From Rapana venosa (Eukaryota; Mollusca; Gastropoda; Neogastropoda; Muricidae), in assembly GCA_028751875.1 (NCBI GenBank), contig CM054158.1:47029279-47093278 (forward strand): 64,000 nucleotides of DNA. Reading direction: 5' to 3'. The position numbers and the translations under genes were made by a program. The notes under the pieces are model-generated. The model saw only the letters and a list, made by a program, of their open reading frames with translations, searched no databases and was not told where the DNA came from. The stretch's first letter is position 1; each line of letters starts with the position of its first letter. Positions 13,101 to 25,200 of the stretch are shown piece by piece.

Positions 13101-16100
13101 CCATGTAACAAGAGATATTTACAGAACACAGTGTAACTATTTGCACAGTACAGTAGAGTAGTTGCAGTGCAATGCAGTGTAAAGTGATAAAATGCGACAT
13201 CCCCCGTGGTGATGCTGGGGTCCTGTCGGTATAAATAGTATCCCCCACCTTCTGGAAATTCTGTATTCCCTCTTTTCTATCCCTCTCTTTGTTTCTGCCA
13301 TGTTCTTTTTCTTTCTGTAACCTCCTTCTTGTTTATTTTCTGCCTTGGTCCATTCTCCTGACCTTTTTTTACCAGAAAGACTTCAGACATAACAGTTCTT
13401 ATGTCAAAGTCGGATGCGCTGGGCCTGACTTGTCAGGTGCTTAAACAGCAGCGCAACGCATTTTCGCTCATATGACAGACAACAGTAGTTGCTGGCTGAG
13501 CATTTGAAGAAGAAGATAACACATTACAGCATAAGTAGTATAGTATAGCACGATTTCAACGGAAAAGTACACAACAGGAAATGCAACACAACACTGTGTA
13601 ACTATTGCACAGTGCAGGAGAGTGCAGTGCAATACAAAGTGATACAACACAACGCAAAACAACACAGACGTTGATGTTGCTGTTCAGACATGGTCATCCT
13701 AAGACGATGGTCGACCTCATCCTTTCCGTGTTGTTAAAGGCACTGCACTGGCTTGTGTGACAGGTGACGATTCGCGTGGAGCGAGGCTCCGGCTATTTTC
13801 ACCTGCCCCACCTGGAGTCACAGGTCATCCAGGCCTCCTACGTCCCCAAGTCCAAGGGCATCCTGGTCAGTATGGCGCGTGGAGGTAAAACTGCGGCGTT
13901 GTGTTGTGTGTTGTACTGTTTTTATGGCTGGACTCCTGGAGAGGAGTCATGGGGGCAGTGCGGTGAAGTTTTCAGGCCGTGTGTGTGTGTGATGTGGGCA
14001 AGGTGAACCTGGCAGAGCTCATCCCTCTTTCCAGGTTGAGCTTTCCGTAACATTTGTTTGTTGTACTGTTTTTATGGCTTGACTTCACCCTGGACTCTTT
14101 GAGGAGTCGTTGGGGCAGTGCAGTGAAGTTTTCAGGCTGTGTGTGTGTGATGTGGGCAAGGTGAACTTGGTAGAGCTCATCCCTCTTTCATGGTTGAGCT
14201 TTCCGGAACATTTGTTTGTTGTACTGTTTTTATGGCTGGACTTCTCCCATGGACTCTTTGAGGAGTTGTTGGGGCAGTGCGGTGAAGTTTTCAGGTGGCG
14301 TGTGTGTGTGTGTGATGTGGGCAAGGTGAACCTGGCGATGCCCATCCCTCTCTCCAGGTTGAGCTTTCTGTAACATTTTATTTTATTCTATTTTTTTATA
14401 TCTTGTCCATGTTCAGCACCAAATGAAACATTCCCCTCCCTGTGTGTGTGTGTGTGTTGGGGGGCCTGTCAGTATAAAGAGCATCCCCACTTTCTGGAAG
14501 TTCTGTGGTAGGAATTCCCTCTTTTCTATCCCTCTATGTTTCTGCCTTGTTTTGTTTTTTTCTTTCTGGCACCTCCTGCTTGTCTATTTTTTGCCTTCTT
14601 GGTCCATTCTTATGCCTTTTTTTTCTTTTTACGAAAGACTTAAAAGATAACAATTATCTCTCTCTTGCTGAAGTCAGATGTGCTGGGTCTGACTTGTCAG
14701 GCAGCACAACACATTTTCGCTCACATGACAGACAACGATAGTTGCTGCCTGAGCGTTCAATGAAGAAGAAGAAATAAGGAGTTAAGATTTTTGTGTACAC
14801 TATTTTTCTTTCTTTCTTTTTTTTGGTAGGAAAAAAAATTATGAATAAAAAGACTTATCAGCTTGTATTTGGCTTAGGAAAGAAACTACTGCACAAACAA
14901 AAAGCCCAAACAAATTCTGAAAAATTGCATAACTGATTGATGCTCCATTGTCTTTTGACAAAGGAGACCACCACATCATAAAAAGAGCAATGAACTTCGT
15001 AGTGGATGGAAAAAGACCAAAGGGAAGACCTAGCAAAACCTGGGCTGCCTGTATTGCAGATGATCTTAGAGAAAGGGGCATAAATAAGGAGGAAGCTCAA
15101 AACAGAGAGAGATGGAGAAGGCTCATCAATGTCAAACCTCCCCTGGTAGAAACATGACAAAAAAGGAAGAAGAAGAGTTTTGTCAACATTTTACCACTTG
15201 ACAAAGAAAAAAGGCTAGAGGATTTTTTGTTTTGGGTCAGAAAGATGTCATATTATGATTTAACCCCCCACCCCCCAAAAAAACAACAACCCCAAAACCA
15301 AAACAATAAAACCCCACCCAACAGTTTGACTAAAAAAAAAGGAAAAAAAAAAGAGAAAAGATTTTGTAGCTGCCTGTGATGTTTCAGGTCAGTCCCCTGA
15401 AGGATGGGCTGCAGAGTGTGCGGGTGTATGACCTGTGTCTGGATGTGGAGAGTCATCCCTCAGCGGCCATCTATGTGTCCGGGGTCGGCAATATCAAGGT
15501 CGACGTCGTGGACAAGGTCAGTGCCTCTGTGTGTGTGTGTTTGTTTTATTTTATTTTAATTATTTTTTACAATTTTATTGTATATCGAGGATAGTGGAAT
15601 AAGCACTTATGCACTTCGTCTAATATCACTTTAAGTGAACAGACGTAAAATTGAAGACACACACTTATGTGCTGTTTTACATCCAGTCCCCGTGTGTATG
15701 CAGTTTTGTCAATTCTGTCATCTGTTCCCACTGGCCCACAATGGCCTACTCTTATGAAAAGCAGAACAGGATTTAACGTGAGTGTGTGTTGTTGAGTTGT
15801 GTGTGTGCATGTTTGTGTTGAGTTATGTGTGTGGTATGTGTATGTTTGTGTGTGGGTGTGTGTGTTATGTTGTTTGTGTGTGGAAATATGTTATTCATTG
15901 ATTTCGACTTTATACAACCATATAACTAATGATATCTGTTTAACCCTAGTAGCGCTGAATATGCAGCAACAAGCCTCACTTCTATTGGCTGAATTAACAT
16001 TGGCTAGCATTGTTTTGGAGCAGGGTGGGCTCAAACAACCCTTGATAGTGATATATAAAACTGAATTAAATGTGTTAAGCTATATATCACTGGAAAGAAC

Positions 16101-19100
16101 AGATAATATGCTTTTAAATGAGTGTAATTTTATAATAGTGTGTAGTGATTATGATTATGTAAAAAAAATCCCCCCCCAAAAAAAATCGTGTGCGCACTAC
16201 TGATCACTGTTCCATCGTCAGGGCCCCGGATCGATTTTAACACGATAAGCAAAGTTCTTGCGGTGCATAAATGTCATGATTAGGTAAGCACTATTTCTTG
16301 ACATTAGTTTTCAAAAAATAAGGAGTTTGTATCGCTTTATCGGTCACCAAATACTCGGAAAAGTTCAGCGAAAGGATCGACGCCATCGTGACCGTCATGG
16401 CGGAATGTGCGAAGTGGTGGCTTTCTATGACGAAAATACAAAGATCGCTTGATTTCATGTGATGCAAAGTATTCAGCAGCATAGCGATTTGACTCAACAA
16501 CAGTTATTTCGAAGCCTCGTTGCGTCAAAATAAAGTAAAACAATCTGTGACGTCGAAATCGCCGAGTAGCGAAGAAGTCCATCCAGCAAAACTAGCACCG
16601 CTCGATTCAGTCCGATCGCGATCGATTTTTACCAAGTTTTTCAAAAATATTCCACAATCCTTACCTCATCGTCTCTCTCATTGTTTATTTCAATCAAATC
16701 CAGCCTCTAAAACTCCTCCTCGCTGTCAATATTGTAAAAAAGCTCGAAAAACGCTTGAAGAAATTCTAGTGCAAACACTGGCCACCATTTTTGTTGAAGA
16801 CGATCTTGGCTGGTCCGAAAAAAATTAAAAATACTCTTAACCAATCAGATTCTTCGTTGCTTGTGTGTGTCAAACGACTTCACCCCTTTCTGCGGGCCTA
16901 CAACGGCCTTAACATTCATTGGCTGACCTTTGAAAGCGAAAGTAAGCTTTCAACTATGATCACCCACGTCATCCCGGAATATTCCGGGATCCGCCACACA
17001 GCTTAGACCCGCCTTTACCGGAATATTCCGGGAACCGCGCTACTAGGGTTAATGACAGGTTTTTTTATATATAGAAGTTGCCATAGATTCCTTATGATGG
17101 AGATTAAGAAAGCAGGTGGCAGGATGGTTAAGACATTCGCCTGCCAACAAGTAAACCGTCAGGTTCTGGGTTTTGATTCCCAGCCTCGCCCTTTCTTCCC
17201 AGTTTGATGAAAACATCGAACTGAATGTCCAAGTCCTTTGGATGAGACTGCAAACTGAGGACCCATCTTTGAACACACTGACACAGAACATCTTTCACAC
17301 ACATTAAAAACCTGTTTTCTGCCTTTCAGAAAGGTAGGCTATTGTGTGCCGGTAGGAAAGACTTAAAAGATAGCAATTCTCTCCCTTGCCGAAGTCGGAT
17401 GTGCTGGGCCTGACTTGTCAGGCGCTTAACAGCAGCGAAACGCATTTTCGCTCATATAACAGACAACAATAGTTGCTGTCTGAGCGTTCGACAAAGAAGA
17501 AGGAGTAGATGACAGAAGAAAAAACAACAACAACAACCTAGCTTGCACACAGGTGTCGTGTTTAGACACCATCCCTGAAGTCGGAATGCGGATACCTAAA
17601 TGGTGGTGGGGACCCACAAAAAATTAATTTTTGTTGTTGCATACATGTAAACCTCACCATGGGTGAACCTCAGAGTTCTAGCCGAGGAACAGAAACAAAA
17701 AAAAACGACAACAAAAGTGGATGAGACTATAAACCGAGGCCCCGTGTTCGAACGCACGCAGAACATCTCGCGCACACGTTTAATCCTGTACCTCCGCTTT
17801 TCGTAAGAGTAGGCCATTGTGTGCCGGTGGAAACAGATGACAAAATTTACAAAACCCGCATACACACGGGGACTGAATGTAAAAAAAAGCACACAAGTGC
17901 TTATTCCATTATCCTCGATATCTATCTGTCCCGTAGTCTGACGACCGTGGGGGCACCCTCAAAGACTCAACAACCAGTTCCCTCCATTCCTCTCTCTGTT
18001 CTGCCTTTCTCAGGGTTTTGTTGAGTTCTAGGCCTGTCCATTCGCTGATGTTATCCTCCCAGCTCTTCCTTGGTCTGCCTCTTCTTCTTCCTCCTTGGAC
18101 AGTGCCTTGTAAAATTGTCTTTGCAAGTCCTTTGGATCTTGTGACATGCCCATACCATTTAAGTTTACGCTTTTTCACGATCGTTAGAAGGTTCTCATAG
18201 GGTCCAATGGTTTGCTGGATTCTGTTATGCATGCTTTCCTCGATATAAAAGAATACATAATATAAAAGAATAAATAAAATAAATAAATAAATGGCAGTGA
18301 CGAACGACTGACTGACGGTGGTGTTGGCGACAGGTGGAGGTGGGGAAGGAGGTGACGGCCTCGGTGCAGGTGTTGGACGCCCATGGTCACCCCTTGCTGT
18401 CCAGCTTCTTCACCCTCATGGGTCTGCGGCTCGATCCTGCCTCCGACATCGTCACCCTCAGGTTGGTGTCTTCCTCGTTTTCACGGCAGTCGTTTACCCC
18501 ATTTTCTGCTGCACTTAGACGCTGGAACTTGACCCCTGATGTGCTTATTTTTAGCTCTGGCACCGACCAGATGCACTGGTCCAGTTTGGCGCCATCAAGA
18601 TAGCGCGGCGTTCTTTCCACTGTTTCAGGGGGGGAAAGTGGCCACATGGATTTTAATTTCCAACTTTTAAGTGCTTTGTGATACGTTTGTCATTTTCTTC
18701 AGCGCTACATTCAGGTGTATTCAGTGCAGTGTTCTCTTGTTGTTGTGGAGACGTGAATTTGAACAAGTATAACACTTTTGTGTTGGCGTTATAAACAAAA
18801 ATAACAGATAGATTGGATGTTCTCACCAGATAGCTCCTCTTTGTTTAGTATTGAGAGTGATAATTTCTGTGCTAGTGATGTAAATTGATCGCAATTTTCC
18901 TCCTGAAATCGTTAAAGTTTCACTTTGGCAATGTCAGGAATGTAATGTTAATGTTTGATTTTTAAGCTGAATCAACTTTTGTTGTATTTAGGATACGTGT
19001 TCATCAGTTTTGAAGGGCTCAAATTTGGGCAAAATCTTGTCTGTTTGCTGTCTCAATCTAGCCTAGGCTTAGTGCCTGTGTGTGTTAAGAGGATAGGCAA

Positions 19101-21887
19101 GCTGCACGCATGTACGCAGCGGGCTTGTCTCCTGTAGGCCTAGCCTAGCCCAAATCTGTAGCCTTAGGCTTAGGTCAGTGCCTCTGTGTGTGTGTGTGTG
19201 TGTTTGTTTTATTTTATTTTAATTATTTTTTACAATTTTATTTTATATCGAGGATAGTGGAATAAGCACTTATGCACTTCGTCTAATATCACTTTAAGTG
19301 AACAGACGTAAAATTGAAGACAAACACTTATGTGCTGTTTTACATCCAGTCCCCATGCGGTTTTGTCAATTCTGTCATCTGTTCCCGCCGGCACACAATG
19401 GCCTACTCTTATGAAAAGCGGAACAGGATTTAACGTGGGTGTGTCTTGTGCGTGTTTGTGTTGAGTTGTTTGTGTGTGTGGATGTGTGTGGTATGTTGTG
19501 TGTGTGTGGAAATATGTTATTCATTGATTTCAACTTTCTACAACCATATAAATAATGATATCTGCTTAATGACAGGGTTTTTTTTTAATATATAGAAGTT
19601 GCCATGTAAAAGATTCCTTATGATGGAAATTAAGTAAGAGAGAGGCAAGATGGTTAAGGCGTTCGCCTGCCAACAAGTAAACCTTGAGGTTCTGGGTTCC
19701 ATTCCCATCCTCACCCTAAGCCTTTCTTCCCAGTTTGATGAAAAATTGAACTGAATGTCCAAGTCCTACGATGAGAATATAAACCAAGGCCCTGTGTTCA
19801 AACGCACGTACACAGAACATCTTGCGCATGCGTTAAAAACCTGTTCCTCCTTTCAGAAGGATAGGCCATTGTGTGCCGGTAGGAAAGACTTAAAAGATAG
19901 CAATTCTCTCCCATGCCAAAGTCAGATGCTCTGGGCCTGACTTGTCAGGCGCTTAACGGCAGCGAAACGCATTTTGCGCTCTTATGACAGACAACAGTAG
20001 CTGCTGTCTGAGCGTTCGACGAAGAAGAAGGAGCAGATGACAGAAGAAAAAACAACAACAACCACCTAGCTTGCACACAGGTGTCGTGTTAAGACACCAT
20101 CCCTGAAGTCGGAATATGGCTACCTAAATGGTGGTTGGGACCCACAAAAAAATAATTCTTTTGTTGTTGCATACACGTAAACCTCACCATGGGTGAACCT
20201 CGGAGTTCTAGCCAAGGAACAAAACCAAAAAAACAACAACAACAAAAATGGATGAGACTATAAACCGAGGCCCCGTGTTCAAACGCACGCAGAACATCTT
20301 GCGCACACGTTAAATCCTGTTCCTCCGCTTTTCGGAAGAGTAGGCCATTGTGTGCCGGTGGAAACAGATGACAAAATTGACAAAACCCGCATACACACGG
20401 GGACTGGATGTAAAATAAAAAAAAGCACACGCGTGCTTATTCCATTATACTCGATATAAAAGAATAAATACTATAAAAGAATAAATAATATAAAAGAATA
20501 AATAATATAAAAGAATAAATAAAATAAATGGCAGTGACGACTGACTGAGGGTGGTGTTGGCGACAGGTGGAGGTGGGGAAGGAGGTGACGGCCTCGGTGC
20601 AGGTGTTGGATGCCCACGGTCACCCCTTGCTGTCCAGCTTCTTCACCCTCATGGGTCTGCGGCTCGATCCTGCCTCTGACATCGTCACCCTCAGGTTAGT
20701 GTCTTCCTCGCTTCGTGCGTTTTTTGTTGGAGGTGGTGTTGGTGTTAATGTTGGGTTAGTATCCTGTTGGGATCACCCAGAACATGCACTCTTAATAATA
20801 ATAATAAATGTATGGAATTTATATAGCTTGTCTCTCTTGTCTCGCTCGTCCCACTTTGGGAGTCACTGCGGGATTGGATGTGTTTATTAAAAATTTTTAT
20901 TTTATTTTATTTTTTTTATCGAGGATGATGGAATAAGCACTTATGTGCTTTGTTGCATCCAGTTCCCGTGTGTATGCGGTTTTGTAAATTCTGTCATCTG
21001 TTTCCACCAACACACAATGGCCTACTCCTCCAAAAAGCAGAACAGGATTTAATGTGCGCGCAAGATGTTCTGCGTGCGTTTGCACACGGGACTTCGGTTT
21101 ATAGTCTCATCCGAAAGACTTTTGGGGAGAGTGGAGTCTGCACTGATGTTAACTCCAGTGGAAAACATCCCCCCTTAAACGGGAATCAAACCCGGGTTGT
21201 CAGATTGCGAGCGCAATGTTCTAACCACTAGGCTATCCCGTCTCACCTGTACACACTGGATGAAGGACACTGTACAAAATACTTGGTTTTTACAGTGGTA
21301 AGTAAGAGCAATGGAACATGGTAGTAGCAGGGCCCCAGCTAACTTAAACTAATTTTGTTTGTTTTTTTGCAGTCCTGTACAGGGCCCCAGCTAACTTAAA
21401 ACTAATTTTGTTTGTTTTGCAGACCTGTGCAGGGCCCCGGCTATGACCATGTGTCCGCGCTGTACACAGTGCATGGGGCGGTGGTCGGCCACACTTCACT
21501 GACGGCGATGGCCAGTCTGCCCAGCGGCCAGACCATCTACAGTGCCTCCAAACCCGTTGAGGTAACCACGCCACTTGTATAGATATAGTATAGATATCAC
21601 ATGACAAGCTTCTGATGCCCGCTGTGGTATTGGAATGGTAGGGCTGACGTTTGAAAATGTTTGAATGTAGAGCTTGTTGGTGGGTCTTCTGGTATTTGTC
21701 CTTCTTGTTCTTTTTCTTCTGTTTTCTTCTTCTTCTTCTGCTGCTGCTGCTATTTCTTCTTCTTGTTCTTCTTCTTCTTCTTCTTCTTCTTCTTGTTGTT
21801 GTTGTTCTTCTTCTTCTGCTGCTGCTGCTATTTCTTCTTCTTCTTCTTCTGCTATTTCTTCTTCTTCTTCTTCTTCTGCTATTTCTT

Positions 21888-21918
<31 letters not shown>

Positions 21919-22253
21919 ATAATAATAATAAATAATAATAATAATAATAATAATGTATGGAATTTATATAGCGCTGAATCTTGTAAAGCAACAAATCAAA
22001 GCGCTCAGATTTCATTTCATACCAATTTAAGTCACGGCAGATTTCTCTCCGTGAAATTCGGGCTGCTCTCCCCGGGGAGAGCGGGAGAGCGCGTCGCCAC
22101 AAGAGCAGCGCCACCCTTTTTTTTTCTTTTTCATGTCTGCAACTGTATTTGTTTCCCTATCAGAGTGGCTTTTTTCTAAGAATTTTGCCAGGGACAACTC
22201 TCTTGTTGCCGTGGGTTCTTTTACGTGCGCTAAATAATTACGTGTAACACACT

Positions 22254-22284
<31 letters not shown>

Positions 22285-25200
22285 TAGTGCCCAGACCACC
22301 ACTCATGGTCTAATGGATGGGGGAAAAGTTTCCGGTCCAAACGGGGTACGAACCGCCGCACACTTCAGACCCGGACTTTTCGCTTTCTAGACAGGCGCGT
22401 TACCTCTAGACCACCGATCCATTCTTCTGCTGCTGCTGCTGTTGCTGCTATTTCTTCTTCCTCTTCTTTTTCTTCTTCTGCTGCTATTTCTTCTTCAGCT
22501 GCTATTTCTTCTTCGGCTTCTTTTGCTACTTCTTCTTCTTCTTCTTCTGTTTTACTCTTCTTCTGCATTCATATTGTTTTTGTTGTTGTAAAGTCTTGAG
22601 AAATATTCTTCTTCTTCATCATCATTGTCATCATTGTTGTCGTCATCATCATCATCTTAATTATCATCATCATCATCTGTATAATTATGCGTATTTTGTT
22701 TATTCTCCATCAGGTGTTTCCTCCTCTTCGTTTGGAACCAAAGAACATCACTCTGATTGTCGGGGCCAAATTCCAGGTAATCCTTGTTTTTTTTTTCTTT
22801 CTTTGGTATAAAAGCAGGTGTGTGTGTGTTGTCTTCGGATGCAGTTTATAATTACCAGATATTTTCTTTCTTTTTTTTCACAACTCACAGCGCACAAATG
22901 CAGCATACCTCAGTCCAGGGCCCAGTGTTGAAATTAGCATGCCCCTTTCTTTTACCCCCACACTTCTCCCTGAACTTCACCCTCCCAACTGTATTTATAC
23001 CACTTTAGGTCACAAGATTTCTCTGCATGAAATTTGGGCTGCTCTCCCCGGGGAGAGCACGTCGCCAAAAGAGCAGCGCCACCTTTTTTTGTTCTTTTTT
23101 TGTTGTCTGCAACTGTATTTGTTTCCCTATCAGAGTGACTTTTTTCTAAGAATTTTGCCAGGGACAACTCACTTGTTGCTGTGGGTTCCTATACGTGTGC
23201 CGAATAAATATATGTAACACACGGGATCTCGGTTTATCGTCTCATCCAAAAGACTAGCGCCCAGACCATCACTCATGGATGGGGGGAAAGTTTTGGTCCC
23301 AAATGGGATTCGAACCACCGCACACTTCCGACCCGGACTTTTCGCTGTCTAGACAGGCGCGTCACCTCTAGACCATCGACCCACCTTTCTACGCTGTTAT
23401 ATTAGCTAAGGAAGGTGTGAAGCGGCCATGTCCAGGTGTGGTCAGTTCCTGCAATAAATATAACGAGCACCGGCCGGCCCCATCTGAGCTGGAATGGGAT
23501 GGAATGGACTGCAGCTGAAAGTGAAGGAATCTGATGGCTGTGACAATGTTCTGTTTTGGGTTGTTTTCTGAAGAGAAAGATAATGCAGTGAGTAGTTCAT
23601 CTGATTTGAACAAATTTCTTCTTTGGTTTAAAATTTTTTTTTTTTTTAAACAATGATATATGACTATAATGACTGATTTATAATGATTTGGTTGTTTGGG
23701 GGGAGGGGGGGGGGGGGGGGGGGGGGGGAGGGGGGGTGTGTGTGGTTGTTTTACAATATTCAGATTTTTATTTTCTTTAATCAGAAAAGTAATGCACTGA
23801 GTATTATTCGTAATGACCAAATTTTTAGTTTTTCGACAGCATTCTAATTGGCATTTTCTCTAATCAGAAAAGTAATGCTCTGAATAACATTTTATAATAA
23901 GCAGATATTTATTTTTCTGGACAATATTCAGATTGGTTTTTTTCTCTAATAAGAAAAGTAATGCACTGAGTATTATTTTATCACCAAATTTTTTGTTTTT
24001 TGACAATATTGAGATTGGTAATTTAGATTGGAAATTTTCTTTAATCAGAAAGGTAATGCACTGAATAACATTTCATGATAAGCAGATATTTATTTTTCTG
24101 GACAATATTCAGATAGGTATTTTCTTTAATCAGAAAGGTAATGCACTGAATGACATTTTATAATAACCAGATGATAATTTTTTGACAATATGCAGATTGT
24201 TTTTTTTCTCTAATAAAAGTAAAACACTGAGTATTATTTTATAATTACCAAATTTTTAGTTTTTCGACAATATTCAGATTGGTATTTTCTTTAATTTGAA
24301 AGGTAATGCACTAAATAAGATTTTATAATAAGCAGATATTTATTTTTCTTGACAATATTAAGATTGGTTTCTTTCTCTGATAAGAAAAGTAATGCACTGA
24401 GTATTATTTCATAATGACCAGATTTGTAGTTTTTCGACAATATTCAGATTGGTTTTTGGTTTTTTTAAATTAGAAAAGTAATGTACTGACAATTTTATAA
24501 TTACCAGAATGTTAGTTTTTTAGATCTGTATTTGTTTATGGTCGGTAATATAATGCACAGAATATTTTATTTCTTCTTCTTCTTTGTCGAACGCTCAGAC
24601 AGCAAGTACCGTTGTCTATCACATGAGCGAAAAATGTGTTGTGCTGCCCTTAAGCACCTGACAAGTCAGGCCCAGTGCATCTGACTTCAACATGGGAGAG
24701 AATTGTTATTTTATAAATCTTTCTGGAAAAAAAGGCAGGAAAATGGACCAAGAAGGCAGAAAATAAGACAAGGAGGTGACAAGAAGAAAAAGAAGGCAGA
24801 AACAGAGAGGGATAGAAAAGAGGGAATTCATAGCTCAGAATTTCCAGAAAGTGGATAATTTATTTATACTGACAGGCGCCCCCCCCCCCCCCCCCGGCAT
24901 CTTCTTCCTTTTTTGTCATGTTTCTCCCAGGGGAGGTTTGACATTGATGAGCCTTCTCCATCTCTCTGTTTTGAGCTTCCTCCTTATTTATGCCCCTTTC
25001 TCTAAAGATCATCTGCAATACAGGCAGCCCAGGTTTTGCTAGGTCTTCCCTTTGGTCTCTTTCCATCCACTACGAAGTTCATTGCTCTTTTTATGATGTG
25101 GTGGTCTGCTTTCTGTTGAACGTGCCCAAACCAGCGCAGTCTATTGCTGCCAGCCACAGACTTCAGATCATCAACTTTGCACATTCTCCATAGCGGTATC

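Larger units (their letters stand above)
15515..18480 (+). repeat. Duplicated block, copy 1 (contains exon 11a)
   Basis: From GTCAGTGCCTCTGTGTG to just after exon 11a this matches 19172-20715 closely, apart from two later insertions (15944-17048 and 17922-18236). Confidence 0.9.
19172..20715 (+). repeat. Duplicated block, copy 2 (contains exon 11b)
   Basis: Second copy of 15515-18480, lacking the TTAA element and the LINE. Similarity starts at GTCAGTGCCTCTG, the donor sequence of exon 10, and stops about 20 bases after exon 11b. Confidence 0.9.

Noticed and set aside
17909..18232. 107-residue minus-strand frame as a host gene
   Set aside because: It is the C-terminal tail of a LINE reverse transcriptase, bounded by a target duplication.
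21344..22179. Poly-Arg, poly-Phe and poly-Ser frames
   Set aside because: Translations of TTC/GAA trinucleotide repeats and a SINE-C.
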